64,000 bases of DNA from Actinobacteria bacterium HGW-Actinobacteria-2 (GCA_002841335.1 PHEY01000001.1:124964-188963), one strand, 5' to 3'. Positions 8,060 to 20,486 are shown, counted from the stretch's first letter. Translations and numbers: made by a program. The notes: generated by a model from the sequence alone, not told the origin.

Positions 8060-8132
8060 AGCGGACGACGGGATTCGAACCCGCGACCCTCACCTTGGCA
8101 AGGTGATGCTCTACCAACTGAGCCACGTCCGC
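8060..8132 (-). tRNA. tRNA-Gly (anticodon GCC)
   Basis: Acceptor GCGGACG/CGTCCGC, anticodon arm TCACC-TTGCCAA-GGTGA with anticodon GCC, T arm GCGGG-TTCGAAT-CCCGT, discriminator U. It is first in the Gly-Cys-Val-Val operon. CCA is not encoded. Confidence 0.96.
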
Positions 8133-8167
8133 ATCACTTTCACGCATCGGCGGGAAGTGCGGGTGCA

Positions 8168-8197
8168 ACCTTAACCTAGCCAGACGACCGGCCGCAA
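8168..8197 (-). promoter_or_regulatory. Probable promoter of the tRNA operon
   Basis: On the minus strand, TTGCGG (-35) is followed by 18 nt and TAAGGT (-10), about 35 nt before the tRNA-Gly gene. Confidence 0.5.
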
Positions 8198-8352
8198 AAT
8201 CGGCGTGCCGATGGGCTCGGCAACGGCTGATTTTCGGCTTCGAAACGGGGACGACGGCGTCTGCGTAGCTTTGCCACCAGTGAGGAAATAGACCAGCCGG
8301 GTCGGGGTGTTGTGCTGACAGTCTTGAGCGAACAGCGCCCCCGAGGAGGATC

Positions 8353-9072
8353 GTGGACATCGGCTTGCAGGCCATCACCGTGGTCGACCTGGTGAGCGCG
8401 GTCGCGGAATCCCTTCGGGTGGACCGTCCCGCCGGGGGAGTGATCTGCACTCATCTGGTGACCGCCACCACCGCGGACGCCGCCGCGTGGATCGCAGCGC
8501 GTGAGGGTGAGGGCACCGAACTGATGTGGTCGCATCCGGCCGGTTCGGGCACCGACTCGCTGGTCGCCGCGGCCTTGTCGGCGGTCGACACCGCCGGCAG
8601 TGGCGAGCTGTCCCGGCTCCGGGTTCCGCGCATCGGTGAAGTGGTGGTTCTGGCTCCTGCGGAGCTGCCCGGCACCGGCCCTTCTGGGGCCCTGCGGCTG
8701 CTGGCCCTGGCCAAGCGCAAGGGGTTCACCGACGATGACATCGAGCTGCTCACCGGCTGTCTGCCCGCGCTGACCCTGATGCTGGCGCAGGTCGTGGCGA
8801 CCAGCGAACGGCAGCGGCGTGCCGCCGCGCGGGTCGAGGCGGCCAGGGAGTTGGGGCTGAGCGAGCGCGAGTTGGAGGTCCTGCAGCTGCTGTCGCAAGG
8901 GCTCTTGGCGACTTCGATCGCCTCTCGCTTGGCGCTGTCGCCACGAACGGTGCACAAGCACCTGGGCAACATCTACTTCAAGCTCGGGGTCCATGACCGG
9001 CTGGTGGCGGTCAAGGTCGCCATTGCGCACGGTCTGGTGAGTCCTGACGGCGTCGCACCTGGAGTCGGCTGA
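8353..9072 (+). CDS. LuxR-family transcriptional regulator with N-terminal GAF-like domain
   Basis: A 239-residue regulator. The C-terminal ~65 residues form a LuxR/NarL helix-turn-helix (LSERELEVLQLLSQGL, then SPRTVHKHLGNIYFKLGV). The first ~165 residues look like a small-molecule-binding GAF-type module rather than a response-regulator receiver, since no phospho-acceptor Asp motif is seen. The GTG start follows a good GAGGAGG. It stands alone between the tRNA operon and thrS, so its targets and ligand are unknown. Confidence 0.8.
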   Translation: MDIGLQAITVVDLVSAVAESLRVDRPAGGVICTHLVTATTADAAAWIAAREGEGTELMWSHPAGSGTDSLVAAALSAVDTAGSGELSRLRVPRIGEVVVLAPAELPGTGPSGALRLLALAKRKGFTDDDIELLTGCLPALTLMLAQVVATSERQRRAAARVEAARELGLSERELEVLQLLSQGLLATSIASRLALSPRTVHKHLGNIYFKLGVHDRLVAVKVAIAHGLVSPDGVAPGVG

Positions 9073-9249
9073 TCCGGCTCACTGTCGCAGCCGGCGCCGG
9101 TGAGTAAGCGAGGTGGCCCCGGTGTTGGCCCGCGAGCTGCCGATCCGGTGGCCGTTCAGCCATGCTGATCGTCGGTGCGCGGTGGGGTTTGCGCGAGGCG
9201 ACACCGATGTGCGGCAGACTAGGAAGCCGCAGAGAGAGGAAACACACTC

Positions 9250-11229
9250 GTGTCCGTGTCGATCACCGTGTCACAGCAATCCGTCGTCACCCCGCAATCG
9301 GTGGCCGACGGCACTACCGCAGCTGAGGTGTTCGGCAAAGACAAGACTGTGGTTGCCGCTCGCATCAACTCCCGTCTGGTCGATCTGGCGACCGTGCTGG
9401 TCGACGGCGACGTCCTCGAGCCGGTGCTCATCGACTCGCCCGACGGGTTGAACATCATTCGCCACTCCTGCGCCCACGTGGCTGCCCAAGCGGTGCAGAA
9501 CCTCTTCGTGGACGCGAAGCTGGGCATCGGGCCGCCCATCACCGACGGCTTTTACTACGACTTCGACGTGGCCACGCCGTTCACCCCCGAGGACTACAAG
9601 TCCATCGAGAAGGCGATGACCCGGATCATCAAGTCCGGCCAGAAGTTCGTCCGGCGCGTGGTCAGCGACGACGAAGCCCGCACCGAGCTGGCCAGTGAGC
9701 CCTACAAGCTGGAACTGATCGGCCTGAAGGGCAACTCTGACGCGGCCGAAGGTGCCTCGGTGGAGGTCGGCGCCGGCGAGTTGACCATCTACGACAACGT
9801 CGGACGCGACGGCTCGGTGGCGTGGAAGGACCTCTGCCGTGGACCGCACGTGCCCGACACCAGCTACCTGAAGGCCTACGCGATCACCCGGAGCTCGGCG
9901 GCGTACTGGCGTGGCGATCAGGCCAATGCCCAGCTGCAGCGGCTCTACGGCACCGCCTGGCCCACGCGAGAAGACCTGGAGGCCTACCAGCATCGGCTCG
10001 CCGAGGCTGCCCGACGCGACCACCGCAAGCTGGGTGCCGAACTCGACCTGTTCAGCTTCCCCGAAGAGCTCGGTGCCGGCCTGCCGGTCTTCCACCCCAA
10101 GGGCGGTGTGATCAAACGGGTGATGGAGGACTACGTCCGTGAGGCGCACCTGCGGGCCGGATTCCAGTACGTCGGCACTCCGCACATCTCCAAGGAGGGT
10201 CTGTTCCACACCTCCGGACACCTGCCGTACTACGCCGACGGGATGTTCCCGCCCATGGACGACGACGGTCAGGCATACCGGCTCAAGGCGATGAACTGCC
10301 CGATGCACAACCTGATCTTCGCCTCGCGCGGACGCTCGTACCGGGAGTTGCCGCTGCGCTTCTTCGAGTTCGGCACTGTCTACCGCAACGAGAAGTCCGG
10401 CGTGCTGCAGGGCCTGACCCGGGTGCGGATGATCACCCAGGACGACTCGCACTCCTACGTGATGGCTGATCAGGCCGCCGACGAGGTCAAGCACCTGCTG
10501 AAGTTCATCACCGAACTGCTGGAGGACTTTGGCCTGGACGAGTACTACCTGGAGCTGTCCACCCGCGACACCGAAGGCGCGAAGTCGACCAAGTTCATCG
10601 GGTCCGATGAGCAGTGGGAGAAGGCCACCGGCGTGCTGGAGCAGGTGGCGATCGACTCCGGGATCACCTTGGTGCCCGATCCCGGTGGCGCGGCCTATTA
10701 CGGCCCGAAGATCTCGGTGCAGGCCAAGGACGCGATCGGACGCACCTGGCAGATGTCGACGATCCAGTACGACTTCAACCAGCCCTCCCGCTTCGGCCTG
10801 AGCTACACCGCTCCGGACGGCCACCAGGCCGAACCGGTGATGATCCACTCAGCCAAGTTCGGCTCGATCGAGCGTTTCATCGGTGTGCTCACCGAGCACT
10901 ATGCGGGCGCTTTCCCGGCCTGGCTGTCGCCGGTACAGGTGATGTGCATCCCGGTCGCGGAGGAGTACGAGGGCTACCTGGCCGATATCGCTGCCCAACT
11001 GCGCATCCAGGGCATCCGGGTGGAGGTCGACTACAGCGACGATCGGTTCGGCAAGAAGATCCGCAACGCGCAGACCCAGAAGGTGCCGTTCATGCTGATC
11101 GCCGGCGAGACCGACGCCGCGGCCGGCGCAGTGAGCTTCCGCTACCGCGACGGCACCCAGAACAACGGTGTGACGATCGAAGATGCTGTGGCTGAGATCG
11201 TCGCCGCGACCCGGCCGCCTCGGCGATGA
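9250..11229 (+). CDS. thrS: Threonine--tRNA ligase
   Basis: A 659-residue class II aminoacyl-tRNA synthetase with the full bacterial layout: TGS domain (residues ~1-65), the second editing-type domain, the catalytic core with [10 protein letters not shown] and the motif 2 loop [14 protein letters not shown], and a C-terminal anticodon-binding domain. It charges tRNA-Thr. The GTG start is ~9 nt after GAGAGGAAA. It overlaps the HIT gene by 4 nt (ATGA), so the two are coupled. No T-box was recognised in the 177 nt upstream. Confidence 0.97.
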   Translation: MSVSITVSQQSVVTPQSVADGTTAAEVFGKDKTVVAARINSRLVDLATVLVDGDVLEPVLIDSPDGLNIIRHSCAHVAAQAVQNLFVDAKLGIGPPITDGFYYDFDVATPFTPEDYKSIEKAMTRIIKSGQKFVRRVVSDDEARTELASEPYKLELIGLKGNSDAAEGASVEVGAGELTIYDNVGRDGSVAWKDLCRGPHVPDTSYLKAYAITRSSAAYWRGDQANAQLQRLYGTAWPTREDLEAYQHRLAEAARRDHRKLGAELDLFSFPEELGAGLPVFHPKGGVIKRVMEDYVREAHLRAGFQYVGTPHISKEGLFHTSGHLPYYADGMFPPMDDDGQAYRLKAMNCPMHNLIFASRGRSYRELPLRFFEFGTVYRNEKSGVLQGLTRVRMITQDDSHSYVMADQAADEVKHLLKFITELLEDFGLDEYYLELSTRDTEGAKSTKFIGSDEQWEKATGVLEQVAIDSGITLVPDPGGAAYYGPKISVQAKDAIGRTWQMSTIQYDFNQPSRFGLSYTAPDGHQAEPVMIHSAKFGSIERFIGVLTEHYAGAFPAWLSPVQVMCIPVAEEYEGYLADIAAQLRIQGIRVEVDYSDDRFGKKIRNAQTQKVPFMLIAGETDAAAGAVSFRYRDGTQNNGVTIEDAVAEIVAATRPPRR

Positions 11230-11792
11230 CCGACTCCGGCGCGGACGACACCCTGCTGCCCGGGGTGCCGGACGCGTTCGCCCGGCTGTGGACGCCGCAT
11301 CGGATGGTCTACATCGGCGGTGAGAACAAGCCGAGCGACCCCAGTGAGGCCTCCTGTCCGTTCTGCCGTGCGCCGGCGGGTCCACAGGAGGACACGCTGA
11401 TCGTCCACCGCGGCCAGAGTGCGTACGTGGTGCTGAACCTCTACCCGTATTCGCCCGGTCATCTGTTGGTCTGTCCGTATCGGCACGTCAGCGACTGGAC
11501 CGAAGCCACGCCACAGGAGCGAGCCGAGATCGGTGAACTCACCGCGACCGCGATGCGGGTGCTTCGACAGGTGTCTGCGCCGGCGGGGTTCAATCTGGGG
11601 ATGAACGCCGGAGAGGTCGCCGGGGCCGGGATCGCAGCCCATCTGCACCAGCACGTGGTACCGCGGTGGCTGGGGGACGCCAACTTCTTGCCGATCATCG
11701 GGCAGGCGCGCGCCGTCCCGCAGTTGCTGGGACAGACCCGAGAGTTGCTCATCGACGCCTGGCCGCAGGCCGACGCCCCGTCGATAGGCTGA
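11226..11792 (+). CDS. HIT family nucleotide hydrolase/phosphorylase
   Basis: A 188-residue histidine-triad protein with the signature [10 protein letters not shown] (H139, H141, H143) and a zinc-type CPFCRAP near residue 40. It matches mycobacterial Rv2613c-type proteins, which act on diadenosine tetraphosphate, in architecture and in following thrS. The start overlaps the thrS stop (ATGA). The last codons contain the -10 box of the next gene. Confidence 0.9.
   Translation: MTDSGADDTLLPGVPDAFARLWTPHRMVYIGGENKPSDPSEASCPFCRAPAGPQEDTLIVHRGQSAYVVLNLYPYSPGHLLVCPYRHVSDWTEATPQERAEIGELTATAMRVLRQVSAPAGFNLGMNAGEVAGAGIAAHLHQHVVPRWLGDANFLPIIGQARAVPQLLGQTRELLIDAWPQADAPSIG
11785..11790 (+). promoter_or_regulatory. 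Leaderless-type -10 box of the pgsA-like gene
   Basis: TAGGCT, 7 nt, then ATG at 11798. It lies inside the 3' end of the HIT gene, so the pgsA-like gene can be transcribed separately from thrS-HIT. Confidence 0.55.
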
Positions 11793-11797
11793 GGCCT

Positions 11798-12430
11798 ATG
11801 GCCGGCGAACCCTACGACACCACCCGGGTGTTCACCGTCCCCAACATCCTCAGCTTCATCCGACTGGCGGGGGTGCCGGTGATGCTGTGGCTGCTCCTGG
11901 TGCGTGAAGCCGACATCTGGGTGGTCGTGGTGCTGGCCGTCGGTGGCGCCACCGACTGGCTGGACGGCTACCTGGCGCGCACCTGGCATCAGCGGTCCCG
12001 GCTGGGGCAGGTGCTGGATCCGTTGGCTGATCGGCTCTACATCCTGGCCACGTTGATCGGGTTGGCCTTCCGAGAGATCGTGCCCTGGTGGCTGGTCGTG
12101 CTGTTGGCGGCGCGCGACCTGGTCATGGCCACCACCATCTGGCCGGCATTGCGTCGCCGTGGTTTCGCCAGCCTTCCGGTGCACTTCCTGGGCAAGGCAG
12201 CCACCTTCGCGTTGCTGTACGCCTTCCCCCTGGTACTTCTGGGTAACGGCGAGGGCCCCTGGGCGACCGCAGCACGGATCGTCGGCTGGGCCTGCGTGAT
12301 CTGGGGAGCGGCGCTGTACTGGTGGTCGGGCCTGCTCTACCTGGGTCAAGGTGCCGAAGTGGTGCGACGTTTCCCCGTGGAGAAGGGCAAGCCGGCAGCC
12401 TTTGCCGACGCCGACGCCGACAACCGCTAA
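11798..12430 (+). CDS. CDP-alcohol phosphatidyltransferase (PgsA2-like)
   Basis: A 210-residue integral membrane enzyme with about six hydrophobic helices. The CDP-alcohol phosphatidyltransferase signature D-G-x2-A-R-x8-G-x3-D-x3-D is complete (DGYLAR ... GQVLDPLAD). It joins a CDP-diacylglycerol-type donor to an alcohol in phospholipid synthesis. Length and position before gcvH-garA match M. tuberculosis Rv1822 (pgsA2), but a cardiolipin-synthase or PG-phosphate role cannot be separated by sequence reading alone. Confidence 0.85.
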   Translation: MAGEPYDTTRVFTVPNILSFIRLAGVPVMLWLLLVREADIWVVVVLAVGGATDWLDGYLARTWHQRSRLGQVLDPLADRLYILATLIGLAFREIVPWWLVVLLAARDLVMATTIWPALRRRGFASLPVHFLGKAATFALLYAFPLVLLGNGEGPWATAARIVGWACVIWGAALYWWSGLLYLGQGAEVVRRFPVEKGKPAAFADADADNR

Positions 12431-12484
12431 GGTGAGCCCAACGCCGGGTATCACCGGCGAGGTCGCTGAACGAGGAGACTCACG

Positions 12485-12865
12485 TTGTTCCCTGATGATC
12501 TGCTCTACACACCGAAGCACGAGTGGGTGCGCCGCGGCGATGCCGGCACCGTTCGGGTGGGGATCACCAGCTTCGCTGCGTCCGAATTGGGCGATGTGGT
12601 GTTCGTTTCCTTGCCGCAGGTCGGCGAGGAAGTGGCTGCGGACGATTCCTGCGCCGAGGTCGAGTCGACCAAGAGCGTCTCGGGGGTCTACACGCCCGCT
12701 GCCGGAGTGATCACTGCCGTCAACGAGCTGCTCAATGACTCTCCGGAGACGATCAACTCCGACCCTTATGGCGAGGGTTGGCTGTTCGAATTGGAGCTGA
12801 CCGATCCCAGCCAGCTTGACGGACTTCTCAGCGCGCTCGCGTACAGCGAACTCGTCTCGGGATAG
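12485..12865 (+). CDS. gcvH: Glycine cleavage system H protein
   Basis: A 126-residue lipoyl carrier. The lipoylated lysine is K63 in ESTKSVSGVY. It shuttles the aminomethyl group between the P, T and L proteins of the glycine cleavage complex. The start is TTG at 12485, preceded by GAGGAG; this reads MFPDDLLYTPKHEWV, the normal H-protein N-terminus. It lies 2.5 kb upstream of gcvP in the same orientation, separated by regulators. Confidence 0.96.
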   Translation: MFPDDLLYTPKHEWVRRGDAGTVRVGITSFAASELGDVVFVSLPQVGEEVAADDSCAEVESTKSVSGVYTPAAGVITAVNELLNDSPETINSDPYGEGWLFELELTDPSQLDGLLSALAYSELVSG

Positions 12866-12932
12866 GGTGAAGGTCAACCTGCAGTAGAGCCCCGCGGCCG
12901 GGCCCCCCGGTCGGGCGCGAAAGGTGACCTGA

Positions 12933-13415
12933 ATGAGTAGTTGTCCCGTTTGTGGCCACGAGTTGATCGAGGCTGCCAACTTCTGCCCGCATTGCGGTGC
13001 CAGCCTGGCGAAGATGTCCGGCGACACCACGCGGGTGATCCCTGCGGTGATCGAGGAGTTCCAGCTCGAAGACCTCGCTGACGAGGACGTCGCCGCTGTT
13101 GAGGCGTTGCCGAAGCGGTCGGCCCTGCTGATCATCTTGAAGGGCGGCCACTCCGACGGACGGTTCCTCATCGACGCCGACCTGGTTACCGCCGGACGCC
13201 ACCCGCGCACCGATATCTTCCTCGACGACGTGACCGTCTCCCGGCACCACGCTCGGTTCACCCGGGATGGCGACCTGTTCTCGGTGTCCGACGAGAACAG
13301 CCTCAACGGCACCTATGTCAACGGCGAACTGATCGAAGGACCGACCGCGCTCCGGCGTGGTGACGAGGTGCAGATCGGCAAGTTCCGCATGGTGTTCTTC
13401 GCCAACCAGGACTGA
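12933..13415 (+). CDS. garA: FHA-domain protein, GarA/OdhI-like, with N-terminal zinc ribbon
   Basis: A 160-residue protein. Residues 4-21 form a CxxC...CxxC zinc ribbon, then comes a TT pair (T32, T33 in GDTTRVIP) where GarA/OdhI is phosphorylated by Ser/Thr kinases, and then an FHA domain (GRHPRTDIFLDD, VSRHHARF, NSLNGTYVNG). GarA/OdhI switches carbon and nitrogen flow by binding 2-oxoglutarate dehydrogenase and glutamate enzymes. The gene order gcvH-garA-ftsR-DUF151-merR-gcvP matches mycobacteria. The added zinc ribbon is not in mycobacterial GarA. Partners here are inferred. Confidence 0.85.
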   Translation: MSSCPVCGHELIEAANFCPHCGASLAKMSGDTTRVIPAVIEEFQLEDLADEDVAAVEALPKRSALLIILKGGHSDGRFLIDADLVTAGRHPRTDIFLDDVTVSRHHARFTRDGDLFSVSDENSLNGTYVNGELIEGPTALRRGDEVQIGKFRMVFFANQD

Positions 13416-13427
13416 TCGGTCGCGGCA

Positions 13428-14129
13428 ATGGCATTGGGGTTACGCAGCATCGGCCAGGTGCTGGCCGTACTGAAACCCGACTTCGACGACATCTCCATCT
13501 CCAAGATTCGCTTTCTGGAGGCGGAAGGGCTGATTTCTCCGGAGCGGGCACCGTCGGGCTATCGGCGTTACGCCGAGTCCGACATCGAGCGTCTGCGCTA
13601 CATCCTCGATGTGCAGAAGAACCACTACCTGCCGTTGAAGGTGATCCGCGAGCACCTCGACATGATGGACCGCGGCCAGCGTCCGCCCGCGCTGGGTGGA
13701 ACCCCGAGTGAGGAGCCGTCGGAGGAGTCAATTGCCAACGCGGCCGAGGGCCTGACCCCTCAACCCAGGCCGCCGCGCCGGGCGATCCGGGTCACCCGCC
13801 GTGAGCTGCTGGAAGTCAGCGGCCTCAGTGAGGCGGCCTTGGCTGAACTGGAGAAGCACCAACTGGTGGTGCCGCGCCGCGGCACGATCTACTACGGACG
13901 CGACGCGCTCACCGTTGCCGTGGTAGCCCGCAAGCTGTCCGCCTACGGGATGGACGCGCGGCACCTGCGTGTGGTCAAACAAGCCGCCGAGCGGGAGGTG
14001 GGTCTGATCGAACAGGCCATCGCGCCTCATCTGCGCCGCAACCCGGCGGCGCGAGCGCTGCCGGCCGACGTGATGCAGTTGGTCCTGCACGCGCACGCCG
14101 CGATCATGCGATCCCAACTCAGCCAGTAG
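13428..14129 (+). CDS. ftsR: MerR-family regulator FtsR-like (Rv1828 homologue)
   Basis: A 233-residue protein with a MerR-type winged helix at the N-terminus (ISISKIRFLEAEGLISPERAPSGYRRY) and a second MerR-like segment in the C-terminal half (VTRRELLEVSGLSEAAL ... YYGRDAL). This layout and the position after garA match Rv1828 and corynebacterial FtsR, which activates ftsZ. The gene follows garA by 12 nt and probably shares its transcript. Confidence 0.85.
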   Translation: MALGLRSIGQVLAVLKPDFDDISISKIRFLEAEGLISPERAPSGYRRYAESDIERLRYILDVQKNHYLPLKVIREHLDMMDRGQRPPALGGTPSEEPSEESIANAAEGLTPQPRPPRRAIRVTRRELLEVSGLSEAALAELEKHQLVVPRRGTIYYGRDALTVAVVARKLSAYGMDARHLRVVKQAAEREVGLIEQAIAPHLRRNPAARALPADVMQLVLHAHAAIMRSQLSQ

Positions 14130-14136
14130 GTGGATC

Positions 14137-14628
14137 GTGATCGAGCTCAAGGTTTCCGAGATCCGGGTCGCGGGCAGCGAGACCCCGCCGGTGGTGGTGC
14201 TTTCCGAGGTGGACGGCGATCGGTTGCTGCCGATCTGGATGACCCATGGTGGCGCAGCGGCCATTCTCGGAGCCACCGAAGACCCGGACGAGCGACGTCC
14301 CTCGATCCACGATCTGGCCGGAGTGCTGGTCACCGAGTTGGCCGACTCCGAGCTGACGTCGGTGCAGATCGTCGGGTGTGAAGAGGGGCAGTTCTTCGCC
14401 GAACTGGTCTTCGCCGACCGGCAGTTGCCGGCCCGTCCCAGCGATGCCATCGCGCTGGCGCTGCGCGTGGGCTGCCCGATCACCTGCCTGCCAGAAGTGA
14501 TGGACACTTACGGTGTGGCCGCGGAGGCTGCGGTGACAAGCGCAGATGCTCCCGCCGAGGACGAGGTGGAGAAGTTCTTGGAGTTCTTGGACTCGGTCAC
14601 CCCCGACGACTTCGAAGACCCCGAGTGA
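14137..14628 (+). CDS. DUF151 / bifunctional nuclease family protein
   Basis: A 163-residue protein of the DUF151 family (Rv1829 homologue). The conserved RPSDAIALALR motif is present, together with LPIWMTHGGAAAI. Some relatives have reported nuclease activity, but no classical catalytic motif identifies the reaction here. The GTG start lies 7 nt after the ftsR stop. Confidence 0.85.
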   Translation: MIELKVSEIRVAGSETPPVVVLSEVDGDRLLPIWMTHGGAAAILGATEDPDERRPSIHDLAGVLVTELADSELTSVQIVGCEEGQFFAELVFADRQLPARPSDAIALALRVGCPITCLPEVMDTYGVAAEAAVTSADAPAEDEVEKFLEFLDSVTPDDFEDPE

Positions 14629-14716
14629 AACCCTGAGCCACTGGTTCAGACTCCTCGGCTGCCCGGCGTGGCGGGCGGCGTGTCGTTGACCAAGCCGAAG
14701 GCGGCGGATTACCGTC

Positions 14717-14738
14717 TTAATCGCAACGACGTGATTAA
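14717..14738. promoter_or_regulatory. Inverted repeat, candidate MerR operator
   Basis: TTAATC-N10-GATTAA, a 22-bp dyad of unusually AT-rich sequence, sits 25 nt before the merR start. Position and symmetry fit autoregulation by the MerR protein encoded at 14763. This is inference. Confidence 0.45.
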
Positions 14739-14762
14739 CACATCGAAGGAAGAGGTCGAGCG

Positions 14763-15332
14763 ATGAACGCACCCGAGCAGCTGCCCGGCACACCGCGGCC
14801 TGCGCAGGACTTGTTGTTCGATGGCGACTTCTCGCCGCTGCCCGATGACTTCGGCTTCCGCGGGCCGGTGGCCTGCCGTGCGGCCGACATCACCTACCGC
14901 CAGCTCGACTACTGGGCCCGCACCGGACTGGTGGTGCCCGAGATCCGCACCGCAGGAGGCTCCGGCACCCAGCGGCTGTACAGCTTCCGCGACCTGCTGC
15001 TGCTGAAGGTGATCAAGCGACTCATCGACGCCGGCATCTCGTTGCAGCAGATCCGCACGGCTGTCGACCATCTGCGCGCCCGCGGGGTGGAGGACCTCAC
15101 CCAGGTGACGCTGATGAGCGACGGCATCTCGGTGTACGAATGCACCTCCGACGATCAGGTCGTCGACCTGCTGCGCGGTGGCCAGGGCATGTTCGGGATC
15201 GCCCTCGGTGGGGTCTGGCGCGACATCGAAGGCACCCTGCAGGAGCTGCCGTCCGAGCGCGCCGAGGACCACGCCCCTCACAACAGCGACGACGAGTTGT
15301 CGCGGCGCCGTCGGGCCCGCGCCGCGGGCTGA
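14763..15332 (+). CDS. MerR-family transcriptional regulator (Rv1830-like)
   Basis: A 189-residue regulator with the MerR helix-turn-helix and wing (YRQLDYWARTGLVVPEIR ... GTQRLYSFRDLLLLKVIKRL) and a dimerisation helix after it. The C-terminal part is uncharacterised. Its position between the DUF151 gene and gcvP is the same as Rv1830 in mycobacteria. A 22-bp palindrome upstream may be its own operator. No metal-binding cysteines are seen, so it is not a classical metal sensor. Confidence 0.85.
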   Translation: MNAPEQLPGTPRPAQDLLFDGDFSPLPDDFGFRGPVACRAADITYRQLDYWARTGLVVPEIRTAGGSGTQRLYSFRDLLLLKVIKRLIDAGISLQQIRTAVDHLRARGVEDLTQVTLMSDGISVYECTSDDQVVDLLRGGQGMFGIALGGVWRDIEGTLQELPSERAEDHAPHNSDDELSRRRRARAAG

Positions 15333-15389
15333 TCTGCCACCTCAGTAAGGCCCGCTGACGGGCCCGGTGGGGATAAGTTTGTCCCTGCC

Positions 15390-18254
<2,865 letters not shown>

Positions 18255-18257
18255 CCG

Positions 18258-19334
18258 ATGATCCAGTGGTGGCAGCGGTTCTCCCAGCACCGGATCGTCG
18301 CGCACCTGTTGCGGGCGATCGATCGGTTCAACATTCGTGGGGGAGGGCAGTTCGCTGCGGCGGTCGCCTACTTCTCGGTGTTGTCGATCGTGCCGATCCT
18401 GATGCTGGCCTTCAGCGGGCTGGGACTGACGCTGACGGTCGTGCGTCCGGACGCCCTGGCCGGGGTGCAGGAATGGGTCACGACGACGTTGGCGGACTAC
18501 GGCGATCTGGGCGAGAAGCTGGTCGTGGTGGTGACCTCCGCGTTGCAGAACTGGGCGACCCTCGGGGTGACCGGCCTGGTGATCGCGGTGTGGAGCGGCG
18601 CGACCTGGATGGGGAACCTCAAACGGGCCGTACAAGCGATGATGCGTGAGGACTACGACCGTCCCCCTCGTCAACTGGCGATGCCGTTGGACCTGCTGGT
18701 GAACTTCGCCGGGCTGCTGGTGCTGTTCGTGGCGGTGCTGGTGAGTGCCGGGGCGACCGCGGTGGCCACCGCGCTGACCCAGCAAGTGGGGGAGTGGCTG
18801 GGGCTGAACGGCCTGGGTTGGTCCATCGTGGTTCGGCTGGTGGGCCTGGTCTTGTCGCTGGCGATCGGCGTCCTGCTGTTCTGGTGGATGTTCCGCTGGT
18901 TCGCGCTGACCCCGGTACGCCCGCGGCTGCTGTGGCTTGGCGCGGCCGTCGGTGCCGTGGGCATGGTGGCGTTGCAGACCCTGGCCAGCTTCCTGATCGG
19001 CCTGTTCTCCCGGAACCTGGCCGCGTCGCTGTTCGGCTCGGTGATCATCTTGATGATGTTCTTCAACCTGTTCGCCACCCTGATCCTGGTGGTGGCCGCC
19101 TGGCTCGCCACGGAGAATGCGCCCGCACCGATCCTTCCCGAGCCTGAGCTCACTCCCGAGCCGGAGGAGATCGCACGTCCGGGGTCCGAGGTGGTCTCTG
19201 CCGAAGTCGCGCGACGATCGATGGGGGTCGGGTTGGTCACCGGCTACACCATCGGCGCAGCCACCGGCGTCGGCGTCGGTGCGGTCATGGTCTCAATCCT
19301 GTCGCGGCTCTTCGGCACCCGGCGCAGCCAGTGA
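18258..19334 (+). CDS. YihY/BrkB family membrane protein
   Basis: A 358-residue integral membrane protein with about six hydrophobic helices and the family hallmarks QFAAAVAYFSVLSIVPIL near the N-terminus and a final pair LFGSVIILMMFFNLFATLIL. Once annotated as ribonuclease BN, this family is now regarded as transport- or envelope-related with unclear function. A charged Pro/Glu-rich tail (residues ~290-320) precedes one last hydrophobic segment. It overlaps the aminotransferase gene by 4 nt (GTGA). Confidence 0.85.
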   Translation: MIQWWQRFSQHRIVAHLLRAIDRFNIRGGGQFAAAVAYFSVLSIVPILMLAFSGLGLTLTVVRPDALAGVQEWVTTTLADYGDLGEKLVVVVTSALQNWATLGVTGLVIAVWSGATWMGNLKRAVQAMMREDYDRPPRQLAMPLDLLVNFAGLLVLFVAVLVSAGATAVATALTQQVGEWLGLNGLGWSIVVRLVGLVLSLAIGVLLFWWMFRWFALTPVRPRLLWLGAAVGAVGMVALQTLASFLIGLFSRNLAASLFGSVIILMMFFNLFATLILVVAAWLATENAPAPILPEPELTPEPEEIARPGSEVVSAEVARRSMGVGLVTGYTIGAATGVGVGAVMVSILSRLFGTRRSQ

Positions 19335-20482
19335 ACCCGTCGATGCGATCGGCCGTGGCGCCGTTCTATGTGATGGAGGTCGCCAAGGCGGCAGCTGAGC
19401 GCCAACGCACTCACGGCGACATGATCGGGCTGTTCGTCGGGCAACCGGCGACCCCAGCTCCTCGGATCGTCCGGGAGCAGGCTGCCCGCGCCGTGCGCGA
19501 CGACGTCCTGGGGTACACCGTGACCAACGGCATTCCCGTCCTCCGTGCGGCGATCGCTACCGAGTACCGGCGTCGCTACGGCATCGACGTCGATCCCGAA
19601 CAGGTCGTGATCACCACCGGATCGTCGGCGGGCTTCGTGTTGGCAGCCCTGGCTGCGCTGGATGCCGGTGATCAGGTGGCGATGGCGAGCCCGGGCTATC
19701 CCGCCTATCGCAACACGTTGCGCGCGCTGGGTGCCGAGGTGGTCACGCTGCGCACCGACGCACGCACCCGCTTCCAACCCACGGTGGAGATGTTGGAGTC
19801 GTTGCCGCAGCCGCCTCGCGCGGTGGTGATCGCCTCACCGTCGAACCCGACCGGGACGATCATCGATGCTGCCGAGCTCGGCCGGATCAGCGCCTGGTGT
19901 GATGACGTCGGATGCCGGCTGATCAGCGATGAGATCTACCACGGGATCAGTTTCGGCGCCGAATGCGCCAGTGCCTGGCAGTTCGGCCAGGACCACCTGG
20001 TGGTCGGGTCGGTGAGCAAGTATCACTCGATGACCGGTTGGCGGCTGGGGTGGCTGCTGGCGCCGTCCGACCTGGCCGATCCGCTGGATCGGCTGCAGGC
20101 GAATCTGGCGATCTGCGCCCCGGCGGTCTCGCAGGTGGCTGCCGCGGCGGCGTTCACCGAGGAAGCGCGGCTCGAACTGGACGGCCATGTCGCCCGGTAT
20201 GCGCGCAATCGTGAGGTACTCCTGCAGCGCTTGCCCGAACTGGGCATCACCTCGTTCGCGCCGCCCGACGGCGCGTTCTATGCCTACTGCGACGTCGGAC
20301 ACCTGACCGACGACTCACTGCAGTGGTGCGAGGACGTCCTGGCGGCCACCGGGGTCGCGCTCGCGCCAGGGGTCGACTTCGACGAGGAGCAGGGGCGGCG
20401 GATGATCCGTCTGAGCTTCTGCGGCCAGACCGATGAACTCAACCAGGGGTTGGATCGGCTGGCCGCCTACATGGGCCGGTGA
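19331..20482 (+). CDS. Class I/II pyridoxal-phosphate aminotransferase
   Basis: A 383-residue fold-type I aminotransferase. The nucleotide-like loop GSSAGF, the substrate motif SPSNPTGT, SDEIYHG and the PLP lysine region GSVSKYHSMTGWRLGW are all present. Substrate specificity is not evident; aspartate or aromatic amino acids are possible. The GTG start overlaps the yihY stop, so it is probably the last gene of the gcvP-yihY operon. It converges with pfp 4 nt away. Confidence 0.85.
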   Translation: MNPSMRSAVAPFYVMEVAKAAAERQRTHGDMIGLFVGQPATPAPRIVREQAARAVRDDVLGYTVTNGIPVLRAAIATEYRRRYGIDVDPEQVVITTGSSAGFVLAALAALDAGDQVAMASPGYPAYRNTLRALGAEVVTLRTDARTRFQPTVEMLESLPQPPRAVVIASPSNPTGTIIDAAELGRISAWCDDVGCRLISDEIYHGISFGAECASAWQFGQDHLVVGSVSKYHSMTGWRLGWLLAPSDLADPLDRLQANLAICAPAVSQVAAAAAFTEEARLELDGHVARYARNREVLLQRLPELGITSFAPPDGAFYAYCDVGHLTDDSLQWCEDVLAATGVALAPGVDFDEEQGRRMIRLSFCGQTDELNQGLDRLAAYMGR

Positions 20483-20486
20483 GCGA

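Noticed and set aside
9073-9249. Possible T-box leader of thrS
   Set aside because: The leader is short and lacks a T-box sequence, specifier stem or terminator pair.
9271-10848. 525-codon open frame opposite thrS
   Set aside because: Shadow frame of thrS; no domain, no ribosome binding site, composition typical of antisense GC-rich DNA.
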